Part shown: in pieces, positions 44,438 to 54,345 of the stretch
How the letters are laid out: every line of letters starts with the position of its first letter
Position numbering within the stretch: position 1 is the first letter of the stretch
Assembly (NCBI RefSeq): GCF_900119795.1
Contig: NZ_LT634361.1
Span: forward strand, 3,147,001 to 3,211,000
DNA length: 64,000 nt
Source of the DNA: Tenacibaculum maritimum NCIMB 2154
GTDB taxonomy: Bacteria > Bacteroidota > Bacteroidia > Flavobacteriales > Flavobacteriaceae
Direction: 5' to 3'
Notes under the pieces: model-generated
Seen by the model: only the letters and a program-made list of their open reading frames with translations
The model's database searches: none
Told to the model about the DNA's origin: nothing
Translations under genes and position numbers: made by a program

Positions 44438-46915
44438 TTAAAAAGTTACCATTAGAGCTAATGAAAAATTACGTCCTGGTGCAGCAACACCAGAAGCAAA
44501 TTCCTTATAATGCTCATCAAATAAGTTTGTTACACTACCTAAAAGCGCCCAATTTTCATTGAACGTATATTTACTATTAACTCCTATCGTACTCCAACTA
44601 GGAGTACCATAGTATTTTTCTAGATCTTTTGTTGCATTTGGATCAACAATGGGAGTTTGCGACTGATTATCAATCCCCTCAACCAAATTATAATCGCTAA
44701 TATTTTTCTTTGCATTAAACCGAAAACTCGCGCCTGCTTCGAATTTATGATGAACATAATTCAAATCAAAATTACCAAACAAAGGAGGTATTGATGACAT
44801 CGGATCTCCTGTATCATAAGCTTTTCCTTGGGTATAGGTTACAAAGCCAGATGTTTTCCAGTTTTGATGTAATCTTCCTTCATAACTAGTTGTAAAACCA
44901 GCAACATAAGCCGTTCCTTTGTTTATATTAGCAAAAATAGGCAAGTTTTTCACCCCATCGTACTCTATTACACCACTGTCATTTAGCTCAAAACCCTCTC
45001 TATAAATATAATTATTCAAAAATGTATAATATACATTTGCCCCTAGCCTAAACTTACGATTATTAAAGTATTTCTGAACCCCTATTTCCGCATTATATGC
45101 ATGTTCTGGCTTTAAATCCACATTAGGCACAGTAACTTTCCCTCTCTTTTCTCTCACTTTACCTATGTCATCAATATTAGGCGATCGGAATCCTGATGAA
45201 ATAACTGTATTTAGCTGCCATGTTTTATTAAGTTTATACACATAACCAACAGTTAAGGTTAATGCTGTGTTTTCAGTACTGATATCATTATTAGGCAATT
45301 TTATAAAGGTATCATCATTCCATTTTGCCGTTAAATAGGTACTTGTTAAACGTGCCCCTGTATTCAGAGTAGAATTACTACTTATATCTTGCCTATAATC
45401 AACATATAATGCAGTACTTAAATAAGTACTTCCCCCATCTGGATAACGAGATTGCACCGGGAAATCTCCAGAAAAACCAGCATATTCACCATCAACTACA
45501 TTCAGCGTTTTCCCAAAAGAAGTAGAAGCCACATCGTTATAAGCCAATTCAAAACCATAGCCTAAATTTCGCTGTCTTGCCAATGGTACCACAAAATCAG
45601 TATTCAAACTATAAACACTTACTGATTCTTTTTTATAAGACCTATCCAAACTTCCAAACTTTCGTTGGATTCTACTTTCTTTAATATTTTGATACGCTAA
45701 TGTTATGGTTCCTTTATCTAACCATTTTTTCTCCGGACTAATATCCAATTGAGAAGCAGCTAAAAAACGTTGCTGTGGTCCATAATACCATTCTGCAAAT
45801 TTTAAAGATGACGGATCTGTATCATCTTTAAGCTCAGATAGTTTATCAAACCTAGGAATATCAGAAGATGTAGAATACTGAATATTTACTTTCAAATCTG
45901 TTTTCTTTGATAAAGGAACGAATAACTTTTGTAAAAAGTCTGTTTGATCATATCCTGTATTTTTTTGAATATTTGAATCTGAATTCCTTGTTGGATTTTC
46001 TTGATAATCTCCATCTAAATTCTCTGAAAAATACGCAATACTTCCCCAATTCTTAAAACCATGAGAGCGGTTTTTCCCCATTTTTAAATCACCAAATTTA
46101 CTATAAGAAATACTTGTAAAACTTGCCCATTTTTTAAAATTTAACTCTGTTGATATATTTGTTGTGATCTCATTATTTACTGAGGAAAATCTTGAAAAGA
46201 GATTCCCTCCAATTTCATTTTCATAAGATATTTTAGGTGTTTTTGTATAATAATGAATAACACCTCCTAGAGCATCGGAACCATAAATTACAGAAGAAGG
46301 ACCAAATACAACTTCTGTTCTATCTAGTAGATTAGGGCTAATTGTAATTGAATTCTGTAAATGCCCTTTTCTATAAATAGCATTATTCATACGAACTCCA
46401 TCTACAACAAGTAAAACTCTATTTGACTCCATACCTCTTAACACAGGACTACCTCCTCCAAATTGAGATTTCTGAACCTTTATTCCTGGAATACTTGCCA
46501 ATAAATCAGCTGATGTTTGCGGAGAAACTCTCTGAATTTCTTTCAAAGAAACTACAGCTATCTGCTCTGCTATTCTATTTAATTTCTCTTTCTTCTTAAA
46601 AACAGATAGTACTATTTCATCTAATTGCTCCGATTCTTTTTTTAAGAACACCTGAAATTTGGTTTTCTTTAATATATTTTTTTTAACTTCATACAATGCA
46701 TAAGAAACATGAGAAAAATAAATCACCTCTGTTCTTTTGAAGTCAGAAATATCCACTACTCCATCTTCATTAGTTACTGTAGATATTGTTTGTAACTTAT
46801 TAAACAAAACCACTTCTTCAACTGGCTTACCTGTTTCAGCATCTAAAACAGTAACTTTTTGAGCCATCGCAGATAAACTAACAAGAGAAAAAAGGAAAAT
46901 ATAAAAATAGTTCAT
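44438..46915 (-). CDS. TonB-dependent outer membrane receptor
   Basis: 825 aa. Signal peptide (FLFSLVSLSAMAQ), a CarboxypepD_reg-like N-terminal domain (TVLDAETGKPVEEV), a plug at ~130-240 with SPVLRGMESNRVLLVVDGVRMNN and DALGGVIHYYT, and a 22-strand barrel ending in FSLALMVTF. The plug resembles haem/haemoglobin receptors, and a FRSPNIDD ... NVDLKPEHA stretch resembles FRAP/NPNL boxes, but the conserved histidine between them is absent, so haem specificity is not supported. The start abuts the recO stop. Confidence 0.9.
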   Translation of the reverse strand: MNYFYIFLFSLVSLSAMAQKVTVLDAETGKPVEEVVLFNKLQTISTVTNEDGVVDISDFKRTEVIYFSHVSYALYEVKKNILKKTKFQVFLKKESEQLDEIVLSVFKKKEKLNRIAEQIAVVSLKEIQRVSPQTSADLLASIPGIKVQKSQFGGGSPVLRGMESNRVLLVVDGVRMNNAIYRKGHLQNSITISPNLLDRTEVVFGPSSVIYGSDALGGVIHYYTKTPKISYENEIGGNLFSRFSSVNNEITTNISTELNFKKWASFTSISYSKFGDLKMGKNRSHGFKNWGSIAYFSENLDGDYQENPTRNSDSNIQKNTGYDQTDFLQKLFVPLSKKTDLKVNIQYSTSSDIPRFDKLSELKDDTDPSSLKFAEWYYGPQQRFLAASQLDISPEKKWLDKGTITLAYQNIKESRIQRKFGSLDRSYKKESVSVYSLNTDFVVPLARQRNLGYGFELAYNDVASTSFGKTLNVVDGEYAGFSGDFPVQSRYPDGGSTYLSTALYVDYRQDISSNSTLNTGARLTSTYLTAKWNDDTFIKLPNNDISTENTALTLTVGYVYKLNKTWQLNTVISSGFRSPNIDDIGKVREKRGKVTVPNVDLKPEHAYNAEIGVQKYFNNRKFRLGANVYYTFLNNYIYREGFELNDSGVIEYDGVKNLPIFANINKGTAYVAGFTTSYEGRLHQNWKTSGFVTYTQGKAYDTGDPMSSIPPLFGNFDLNYVHHKFEAGASFRFNAKKNISDYNLVEGIDNQSQTPIVDPNATKDLEKYYGTPSWSTIGVNSKYTFNENWALLGSVTNLFDEHYKEFASGVAAPGRNFSLALMVTF

Positions 46916-47638
46916 TTAGCTAAATATAGTTTCTAACACATCTAAAGATTTGGGTTTTCTAAACCCTTCCAAATGTAGTTCAAAATATCGAATTATCATT
47001 CGTAATACCTTTTGTCTTTCACTTTTATTAAAAGAGACTTTTCCTATGCTATCAAAATTTATGCCTAATAACTTTTTAAACTGACTTAACTCATCTCCTG
47101 ATATTATCAATTTTTCATATGCTATATCTGTAAAACTCCCTTCTATAAGGCTAAAATGCTGTTTTTGTTGATTAGAAACATCTGGGTAAAATCCTAAATA
47201 ACGAGATAAATTTAATAAAAAAAGCAAATGAAAATTGGAGATAGAGTCATGAGTATCTAACCAGATTAGTGCCGCTTCAACATAGCTATATAATTGAATA
47301 TTTTCTTCTTCTTCTCTAATAACCCCAGATAGCACCTCCGATAAAAATAGCACTATAGACTGCTTAATTATTGATGTATAGATAGTATTATACGGATTAA
47401 TTATTTGCGCTTCCTTAATGCTATTCAATGTTTTTTTATTGTTATGACTTGCCGTTATTTGAAGTTGAGTTAATGGCTGAAAATAAGCTGCTTTTAATTT
47501 GCCTTTTTTAGATTTCAATACTCCTCTAAGCATATAAGATTTCACTCCTTCCTCCTCTGTAAAACACTTTACAATAAGACTAGAATCACTATACTTAAGA
47601 GCGCTAAGTACAATTGATTTTGTAGATATAACAGCCAT
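46916..47638 (-). CDS. recO: DNA repair protein RecO
   Basis: 240 aa from Met of MAVISTKSIV; an upstream start at 47656 would overlap porZ by 11 bp. N-terminal OB fold (VISTKSIVLSALKYSDSSLIVKCFT) and helical C-terminal domain. RecO loads RecA together with RecR on gapped DNA. The zinc-binding cysteines of some RecO proteins are not seen here, as is usual in Bacteroidota. Lies 7 bp after porZ and directly before the TonB-dependent receptor, an arrangement common in Flavobacteriia. Confidence 0.92.
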   Translation of the reverse strand: MAVISTKSIVLSALKYSDSSLIVKCFTEEEGVKSYMLRGVLKSKKGKLKAAYFQPLTQLQITASHNNKKTLNSIKEAQIINPYNTIYTSIIKQSIVLFLSEVLSGVIREEEENIQLYSYVEAALIWLDTHDSISNFHLLFLLNLSRYLGFYPDVSNQQKQHFSLIEGSFTDIAYEKLIISGDELSQFKKLLGINFDSIGKVSFNKSERQKVLRMIIRYFELHLEGFRKPKSLDVLETIFS

Positions 47639-47645
47639 TATTCTA

Positions 47646-49973
47646 TTAATTAACAATTGCTATTTTGGTAGTTGATGTTTCAGTTCCTTCTTTATTAGAA
47701 AGTAACACTATATATACACCAGAAGCCACCTGCACTCCTGCTAGATTCCGTTTATCCCAAACAACTTTTCCTCCTTGTAATTCTTGCCCTTCAACCACAT
47801 TGGTTTCATACACTAAATTTCCTGATATATCTACTATTTTTACATTTGTTCCTTTTGGTAAATGCGTACCATTTCTTCCATCTATGGTTACACTTGAATG
47901 TTTACTTAGTACTGGATTTGGATAGGCATATACTTCTTTTAACTCTTCTCCAAAAGAAGCTACCTTACTATTATAAACTACAATTCCCTTGTTGGTAGCG
48001 AAATACACTTTTCCTGTAGCAATATCCACTTCAATCTTTAAAATTTTATTAGAAGGTAAAGGCGAATTATCTTTATTAAAACTACTCAGGGTTTTTTGAC
48101 CATTAGGGTTTGTGTATAGCACTCCTCCATTTTCTGACCCAAACCATTTGTTATCAGCACCATCAACTGCAATTGTGTTAATGGTTTGATCTCCTAGCAA
48201 TTTCTTAGGAATACCATCATCTAAAATGATTATTGGCTCTGCATCATACCTGTTTGTCTCAAATATATTAGATGCATTATTGTAAACAACCATTCCTGAG
48301 AGTGTCCCTAACCAAATTCGGTTATTATGATCTACCGCTACTGTTCTTACATTTAAATTCGGTAAGCTTCCTTTTGTTACCTCAGTAGTTAATGCACGTT
48401 TCCTATTTCCTTTTTCATTATAGATGTAAACTCCATTCCTTCGAGTTCCAATCCATAGTGTATTATTTTTATCAATAACTATGTCATTCATTCCAAAGGC
48501 ATTATTAGCAAACAAACTCTCTAAATCAAAGCTACTCCATTGCCCTGATGCATTTCGCTTATTTAATTTAGTATCTACACCTACATTTGTAACCCATAGA
48601 TTTCCTCGATCGTCAAAAACAGTCCCACTAACCCTAACAGTTATTCTCCTTGGGTAAGTAGCAGGGATATACTCCAAAGAACTGTTGTTATGATTATAAA
48701 AATTGACTATTCTGGTTCCGTTTACTTCTAAAAGACCTCCACTTGCAACAGAATTTTCATTAGTAGTATCTCCCATTGAACTGATAAAAACTTGTTCACT
48801 ATCATTCGGATTAATAGAAATATGATTTAAATCTGTAACAGGAAACGAAGGATTAAAAGGTGTATTAATCCAATTCCTTCCATCAAAAAAAGAAAAACCT
48901 TTTCGATATCCTAATGGTGTATATACCTGATCATAACCTCCATAAACTACCCATAACTTATTGTTTGCACTTGCAATTGAAAAAACATCATTAGATAGTG
49001 GTCCTTCTGGATGAATTTCTTCAAATACTTGTGGAGTACTCATAGTACTTTTTAAAAGTCCGTATTCTTTTGTTCCTAAAAAGAAATCATTCTCAATAGT
49101 ATTTGCACTATTAAGTGTAAAATTAAATTCTGGTATATTCTTAATCTCTGCAACTATATTTAACAACTGATTATAAACTAATACCTTCTTATTTAGAGCT
49201 ACCGTTAAGAAATCTGAAGAAGCTTTCAAATCCATTATTTCCTCAGAATAATTCGCAATCTGAGTAATTGTTCCATTAGCATTCACCTCGACTAATTTAG
49301 ACGAATCAGCTGCAAAAATCTTATTCTTAAAAACCATTACCTTTTGGTAATTCCCTACAAAACTTAAATTCCAATTTTGAAAATCAATGAGATTATTACT
49401 ATTTATAGTAGCTATATAGATACCTTTATTAGATGCCACATATATCTTTTCCTCTAAAAAAGTTGTTTGTTTTACATTGACCTCAGAGGAGCCATTTCCT
49501 ATAAAATACGTATCTCCAAACTCCAACTTTTTTATATCATACACCACAATAGCGAATGAAGTTGATACGTATAATTTATCATTATATTCTGAAATGTTAT
49601 TAATTCTTTTTTCTCCTGACTGATTAAAATTTGTTATATCTGGAGAAATAGTAATTCTTCCATCATTATCTACAACTTCTATTAGTCCGTTTTCATAACC
49701 AATAACTAAACGTTCATATTTTTTACTATAATACATCGCTGTTATTGTTTCTCCTGATAATCCATTTACAGAAGACAATTTTTCTATGCTCTGGTCTTCG
49801 ATATGATACACAAATACAGCGTTATCTACAATAGCATAGATCAATTTATCTACCTTTACAAAATCCTTTACATTATTATATGAGTAAAAATCTTCCCATC
49901 TATCACTGAAATCAGTTTGAGCTTCAGTAAAAAGAGATATCATAAATGCTAAAAAAAAAATACTTTTTTTCAT
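47646..49973 (-). CDS. porZ: PorZ: type IX secretion attachment-complex beta-propeller protein
   Basis: 775 aa from Met of MKKSIFFLAF (a TTG at 49985 would add four residues). Signal peptide ending in FTEAQ, two seven-bladed-type propeller halves (NGLSGETITAMYYS; repeats of LWIGTRRNGVYIYNEKGN, IWLGTLSGMVVYN, KWFGSENGGVLYTNPNG), and a C-terminal type A sorting domain (YAYPNPVLSKHSS to STTKIAIVN). PorZ binds anionic lipopolysaccharide for the PorUVQ(Z) complex that cleaves type IX signals. It is the second type IX gene of the window and is cotranscribed with recO. Confidence 0.92.
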   Translation of the reverse strand: MKKSIFFLAFMISLFTEAQTDFSDRWEDFYSYNNVKDFVKVDKLIYAIVDNAVFVYHIEDQSIEKLSSVNGLSGETITAMYYSKKYERLVIGYENGLIEVVDNDGRITISPDITNFNQSGEKRINNISEYNDKLYVSTSFAIVVYDIKKLEFGDTYFIGNGSSEVNVKQTTFLEEKIYVASNKGIYIATINSNNLIDFQNWNLSFVGNYQKVMVFKNKIFAADSSKLVEVNANGTITQIANYSEEIMDLKASSDFLTVALNKKVLVYNQLLNIVAEIKNIPEFNFTLNSANTIENDFFLGTKEYGLLKSTMSTPQVFEEIHPEGPLSNDVFSIASANNKLWVVYGGYDQVYTPLGYRKGFSFFDGRNWINTPFNPSFPVTDLNHISINPNDSEQVFISSMGDTTNENSVASGGLLEVNGTRIVNFYNHNNSSLEYIPATYPRRITVRVSGTVFDDRGNLWVTNVGVDTKLNKRNASGQWSSFDLESLFANNAFGMNDIVIDKNNTLWIGTRRNGVYIYNEKGNRKRALTTEVTKGSLPNLNVRTVAVDHNNRIWLGTLSGMVVYNNASNIFETNRYDAEPIIILDDGIPKKLLGDQTINTIAVDGADNKWFGSENGGVLYTNPNGQKTLSSFNKDNSPLPSNKILKIEVDIATGKVYFATNKGIVVYNSKVASFGEELKEVYAYPNPVLSKHSSVTIDGRNGTHLPKGTNVKIVDISGNLVYETNVVEGQELQGGKVVWDKRNLAGVQVASGVYIVLLSNKEGTETSTTKIAIVN

Positions 49974-50043
49974 AATAGAACTCAAAGATATTCAATAATA
50001 ACGATAAAATCGATACATTCGTGCAAATTTGACATCAACTCTT

Positions 50044-50517
50044 ATGGCTGTAGAAATAGAACGAAAATTCTTAGTAACTTCTAATCATTTCAAAAAAGAA
50101 AGCTTTCAAAAAAAATATATAAAACAAGGTTTCTTAAATTCTAATAAAGAACGTGTTGTTAGAGTAAGAATTAATGACAACAAAGGTTTTTTAACGATAA
50201 AAGGTGCTTCTAATAAAACAGGAACAACTCGATTTGAATGGGAGAAAGAAATTGATTTACAAGAAGCCAACGATCTTCTTGATTTATGCGAAAAAGGAAT
50301 TATTGAAAAATATAGGTATCTAGTTTCATCAGCACCTCACCTTTTTGAAGTAGATGAATTTGTTGGTGATAATGCTGGTTTAATTATTGCCGAGATAGAG
50401 CTACAGCATGAATCAGAAAACTTTAAAAAGCCTGAATGGTTAGGAAAAGAAGTTACTGGTAAAAAGGAGTATTACAATTCAAATCTTAGTAAATTTCCCT
50501 TTAATAAATGGCATTAA
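50044..50517 (+). CDS. CYTH domain protein
   Basis: 157 aa from MAVEIERKF. The hallmark EIERKFLV motif is at the start, then basic and acidic residues of the tunnel (VRVRINDNKG, FEWEKEID). CYTH proteins are triphosphate tunnel metalloenzymes: inorganic triphosphatase or adenylate cyclase-like. A metal- and polyphosphate-binding role is expected; the substrate is unknown. The frame extends upstream to a TTG at 50029, but the ATG gives the conserved N-terminus. It is divergent from porZ, and a terminator follows at once. Confidence 0.9.
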   Translation: MAVEIERKFLVTSNHFKKESFQKKYIKQGFLNSNKERVVRVRINDNKGFLTIKGASNKTGTTRFEWEKEIDLQEANDLLDLCEKGIIEKYRYLVSSAPHLFEVDEFVGDNAGLIIAEIELQHESENFKKPEWLGKEVTGKKEYYNSNLSKFPFNKWH

Positions 50518-50520
50518 AAA

Positions 50521-50551
50521 AGCTCGGATATAAGTGTCTCCGAGCTTTTTT
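50521..50551 (+). terminator. Terminator after the CYTH gene
   Basis: AGCTCGGA (50521-50528) pairs with TCCGAGCT (50539-50546), then a T run to 50551; A residues before it allow action on the minus strand too. Confidence 0.85.
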
Positions 50552-50711
50552 CTAAATTCAAATCCCCCAAATTTGAACATTTTCGTTTAAAGATTAAGTA
50601 TATATCCTTACTATATTCTTCTCTTTAACTGAGGCTAAATTAGCCCCTTTATGTCAGAAAAAACAATGTTTTTTATAGTTAGCATTAAATAGTTTATAAT
50701 TGGGGTGTTTT

Positions 50712-52061
50712 TTACAATAATCGGCTATCCTCGTATTTTAAAGGAAAAACAATCACAACTTCTGTACCTGTTGTTTCTGAATCAGAAATATCTTGAATAC
50801 GAATACTTGTCTCTTCATCTGGGTACATTATTTTTAATCGTTCTTCAACAATTTGTATTCCAAAAGACTTTCTTTTTATCAAATTATTCAATTTCCTCCT
50901 CTGACTTTCTTCACATCCAATACCATTATCTTTGATTCTCGCTACTACGCTTTTTCCTTCTTTTAATATTTCAAGTTCTAATTTTTTTTCCCCTTTTTTA
51001 AGACTTAATCCGTGCCAAATTGAATTTTCTACAAAAGGTTGCAAAAAAAATGGTATTACTGCTAAGTCTTCAGAAGATAAATTTTCATCTACCATTTGAC
51101 GAAAACTAAAACTATCTTTTAATCTCACTTGCTCTAATTTTATATAGATAGATAATATTTTCAACTCCTCACTCAAGGGGATCGTATTATTATTTGTTGT
51201 TTGTAAAACATTTCTGATCAAAGAAGAAAACTTAGCAATATAATCTGATGCTTCTTCTATTTTATTTTGAATTACAAAATTATTAATTGAGTTTAGTGAA
51301 TTAAATAAAAAATGAGGATTCATTTGACTCTTTAACACTGTCATTTTTAATCGTGCTATCTGATTCCTTTGCTTCAATAAACTTACCTCTACCTCTCTCT
51401 TTCTTTCTGCTATTTCATTATAATAATTTCCTATAATCACTGCAAAAATGGTACTTTGAATAATTGCTCCTACAAAATAATAAAACATTCTATGCACAGG
51501 AATAGCTACTAGATAAAGATCTCCTTTTATCATTTTAATAGAACTAATATTAGCTAACATTAAAAACAAAATGGATCCCGACAGTAAATAAAAAATTTGC
51601 TTTGTTCTTTTTTTAGATAACATATAAAACACATATAACGCGCAAAAAGAAGCAAAAGGGACAGAATAGGCTACTACTTTTTTTTGAGCTTCATACCCCA
51701 AAAAGAACTGAGTAACAATTAACAAAAAAGCAATTGCCAAGAAACCCCGCGACAGGTATTTTACCACTAAATATATCTTAGGAAAACTTTCCTTACTATT
51801 TATGAGCGTATTAGAAAAACAAACGAAATAAAAATATCCCACATATTGCATTGAAAAGCTAATATATTGGTAATAATACTGAATTGCTTCGTTGGTAAAA
51901 ACATCTCTAATTAAATAAATTGTCAAACAAAAAAGATAAGCCGTATAGTATTTATGAAGGGCATCTTTATTTTGTATATAAATAATAAGATGATACACAA
52001 AAAGCATCAATAATGCACCTCTTATACACGAATAAAAAGCAGAATTAATATCTAGTAACAT
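50712..52061 (-). CDS. LytS-type sensor histidine kinase
   Basis: 449 aa. The N-terminal half has about seven membrane segments (residues ~8-210), then a His-kinase/HATPase region: His250 in QMNPHFLFNS, QPFVENSIWHG (N box) and DNGIGC (G1 box). A short helical coiled region (NEIAERKREVEV) links the two. The ligand is unknown. The partner response regulator is the immediately preceding gene; the stop codon of the regulator abuts this start, so they are cotranscribed. Confidence 0.9.
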   Translation of the reverse strand: MLLDINSAFYSCIRGALLMLFVYHLIIYIQNKDALHKYYTAYLFCLTIYLIRDVFTNEAIQYYYQYISFSMQYVGYFYFVCFSNTLINSKESFPKIYLVVKYLSRGFLAIAFLLIVTQFFLGYEAQKKVVAYSVPFASFCALYVFYMLSKKRTKQIFYLLSGSILFLMLANISSIKMIKGDLYLVAIPVHRMFYYFVGAIIQSTIFAVIIGNYYNEIAERKREVEVSLLKQRNQIARLKMTVLKSQMNPHFLFNSLNSINNFVIQNKIEEASDYIAKFSSLIRNVLQTTNNNTIPLSEELKILSIYIKLEQVRLKDSFSFRQMVDENLSSEDLAVIPFFLQPFVENSIWHGLSLKKGEKKLELEILKEGKSVVARIKDNGIGCEESQRRKLNNLIKRKSFGIQIVEERLKIMYPDEETSIRIQDISDSETTGTEVVIVFPLKYEDSRLL

Positions 52062-52757
52062 TTATTTATCAAGATATAACTTTTCCATCAATTCACTTTT
52101 CTTGCTTCTACTTACACTAACCCTTGCTCCATCTTTCATTGTAAGCTCATTCACTCCTTTGTTATACTCTATTACAAAATCTAAATTTATTACATACGAA
52201 TTATGAACTCTAAAAAACTCTGGGAAATTAAATTTCTTTTGAATGTCTTTTAATGTTTTTGTTGCTATTATTTTTTTTCCCGAAGTCAAATAAACAGAAG
52301 TATAACTTCCATCTGACTTTAAATACAAAACTGTTTCTTTAGAAATCAAATATATTCTTCCGTCCGCAGAAATATTTATTTTTGTGGCAACATTTCTACT
52401 CTCAACTTCTTTTTTTACCTGAACTAAAACCAACGTTAACTCATCTATATCAATAGGCTTCAATAAATAATCGAATGCCTTTGCTTTGATAGCTTTTATA
52501 CCATACTCATCATAAGCTGTGGTGAAAACCACTTTAAAATTTCTCTCTGAAAACTGACTAATAAATGAAAAACCATCCATTTCGGGCATCTGTATATCCA
52601 AAAAAACAATCTCTGGAGCTATTTCCTTTACCAATTTAACTCCTATTACAGGAGAACTACACTTTGTGATGTGAACATCCTCAAAAACTCTCTTTATTTT
52701 CCATTCTAACGCTTCTAAAGCATCTCTTTCATCATCAATCAATACTATTTTTAACAT
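52062..52757 (-). CDS. LytTR-family response regulator
   Basis: 231 aa. Receiver domain with acidic Asp8/Asp9 and phosphoacceptor Asp54 (FLDIQMPEMDG), Thr in TTAYDEYG and Lys in LLKPI; C-terminal LytTR DNA-binding domain with VLYLKSDGSYTSVYLTSGKK and RVHNSYVINLDFV. Targets not known. First gene of the two-component pair, 30 bp after the hemolysin III-family gene. Confidence 0.93.
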   Translation of the reverse strand: MLKIVLIDDERDALEALEWKIKRVFEDVHITKCSSPVIGVKLVKEIAPEIVFLDIQMPEMDGFSFISQFSERNFKVVFTTAYDEYGIKAIKAKAFDYLLKPIDIDELTLVLVQVKKEVESRNVATKINISADGRIYLISKETVLYLKSDGSYTSVYLTSGKKIIATKTLKDIQKKFNFPEFFRVHNSYVINLDFVIEYNKGVNELTMKDGARVSVSRSKKSELMEKLYLDK

Positions 52758-52787
52758 CTCTATTATTTATTTTACTCCTCTTCGTTA

Positions 52788-53432
52788 TTACACCGCTATT
52801 AAAAATACGGCTATAAAATGACTTAAACTACCTAATAATACAAAAACATGAAAAACGGTATGATTATAGTTCATCTTATTTACTGAATAAAACAAAGCTC
52901 CTATAGTATAAAAAACACCTCCTAAAACTAACGAATACAAACTCTCTTGCGAAAGATTGCGGTATAATTCACTTCCAAAAAACACCACCTGCCACCCCAT
53001 TAATACATATAAAATTGTGGAAATCTTATCAAACCTCCCTGTAAAAAAAAGTTTTGCAATAACTCCTGCTGCAGCTAAAAACCATACGAAAATAAACATA
53101 TACCAACCTAAAACAGATTTTAATGCTACTAAGCAAAAAGGGCTATAGGTTCCTGCAATAAGCACATAAATTGCAGCATGATCTAAAATATTTAGTTTCC
53201 TTCGGATTTTCGGTTCTTTTGAAGCATGATAAAATGTAGAAGCTCCATATAAAACAATAAGACTTAATCCGTAAACAATAAAGCTTGTTGACTGCCAACA
53301 ACTACTATAGTCCAAGGATTTAAAAATTAAAAAAGGAAAAGCCACAAGGCTTAATAAAAAACCTAAACCATGAGACAGAACATTTAATCTCTCTTCCTTC
53401 TGACTATAATGGTGATTTAAATTCTCGTTCAT
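52788..53432 (-). CDS. Hemolysin III-family (PAQR-like) membrane protein
   Basis: 214 aa, seven membrane segments. Conserved HGLGFLLSLVAFPFL near the N-terminus, STFYHASKEPKIRRKLNILDHAAIYVLIAGTYSPF in the middle, and a late NHTVFHVFVLLGSLSHF: the His-rich motifs that bind metal in PAQR proteins. Despite the name, haemolytic activity is not established for bacterial homologues. Its start overlaps the upstream acyltransferase end by 29 bp. Confidence 0.85.
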   Translation of the reverse strand: MNENLNHHYSQKEERLNVLSHGLGFLLSLVAFPFLIFKSLDYSSCWQSTSFIVYGLSLIVLYGASTFYHASKEPKIRRKLNILDHAAIYVLIAGTYSPFCLVALKSVLGWYMFIFVWFLAAAGVIAKLFFTGRFDKISTILYVLMGWQVVFFGSELYRNLSQESLYSLVLGGVFYTIGALFYSVNKMNYNHTVFHVFVLLGSLSHFIAVFLIAV

Positions 53433-54195
53433 TATTTGGTCTATTCGTATCTTTCATATAAACTTCATCATTTGCCAATTCATTATAAATCACACCAAAT
53501 GTCTGGTTTTTTAACTCCTCTTTATCATCTTTACTTAGCCCTACCGTTTCAATAGCCTTACACTGCTTTACTCTAAAGATTCCTGGCCCTCCTCTAAGGG
53601 GATCCCAAGAAATAAGTCGTTTCGCATCATAATAAACATGAGGTACTACTGGAATTTGATGTTCTATAGCCAAACTAAAAGCTCCATTCTTAAACGGTGC
53701 TAAAATAACGTCTTCCGTAGGCACTAGCCCTTCTGGAAAAATGGCAATACTAACGCCATTTTGCAATCTCTTCTTCGCCATTTCATATACTCTCTTTCTA
53801 CTTTTAGGACTACTTCTATCAACCATAATTACAACTTTTTTATAAAAGAAACCAAAAACCGGGATTTTAACTAGCTCTTTTTTCCCTACAAAAACTATTG
53901 GATTTTTACTTAGTGCAACAAGCACCCAACCGTCTATCAAAGAAGTATGATTTGGACAAAACATATAACTCTTAGTAATATCCAGTTTTTCTTCTTCTTC
54001 TATTTTCAATCGAAATCCCATTGCATAAATCAAAAAGAAGGACCAAACTCTTATAACTTTCCAAAAAACAGGGTAATATTTTTCTTTAGCAGTAAGAATC
54101 AGTAATAGAGGAGACATTAAAATGACTGTTCCTAAAACCAAAACATAAAACCATAGTCTCCAAATAAGTACAAAAGGTATTTTTATTTTTTTCAT
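53404..54195 (-). CDS. 1-acyl-sn-glycerol-3-phosphate acyltransferase (PlsC-like)
   Basis: 263 aa from Met of MKKIKIPFVL; the frame stays open upstream to 54318 but that part lacks homology-like features. Two N-terminal hydrophobic segments, then the acyltransferase motifs: NHTSLID (H-x4-D), FPEGLVPTED (FPEG), and LAIEHQIPVVP. It acylates lysophosphatidic acid in phospholipid synthesis, or another lysolipid. It is downstream of no other gene in its direction and overlaps the hemolysin III-family gene. Confidence 0.85.
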   Translation of the reverse strand: MKKIKIPFVLIWRLWFYVLVLGTVILMSPLLLILTAKEKYYPVFWKVIRVWSFFLIYAMGFRLKIEEEEKLDITKSYMFCPNHTSLIDGWVLVALSKNPIVFVGKKELVKIPVFGFFYKKVVIMVDRSSPKSRKRVYEMAKKRLQNGVSIAIFPEGLVPTEDVILAPFKNGAFSLAIEHQIPVVPHVYYDAKRLISWDPLRGGPGIFRVKQCKAIETVGLSKDDKEELKNQTFGVIYNELANDEVYMKDTNRPNNEREFKSPL

Positions 54196-54345
54196 ATACG
54201 CCAAATGTAGTAATTTCTTTTGTTTGATTGCTTTTAGTATTAAAAAGTATATTTTTGCTTCCGTTGATGCTTTTATTTGAATTATATAGAACCGTATAAA
54301 GTTTAAATTCTTCAACAATAATATAAATTATTTCAAAGAAGAGAA

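Noticed and set aside
44438..46915. Haem/haemoglobin receptor assignment
   Set aside because: The plug resembles haem receptors, but the histidine expected between the FRAP- and NPNL-like boxes is missing and no haem genes are near.
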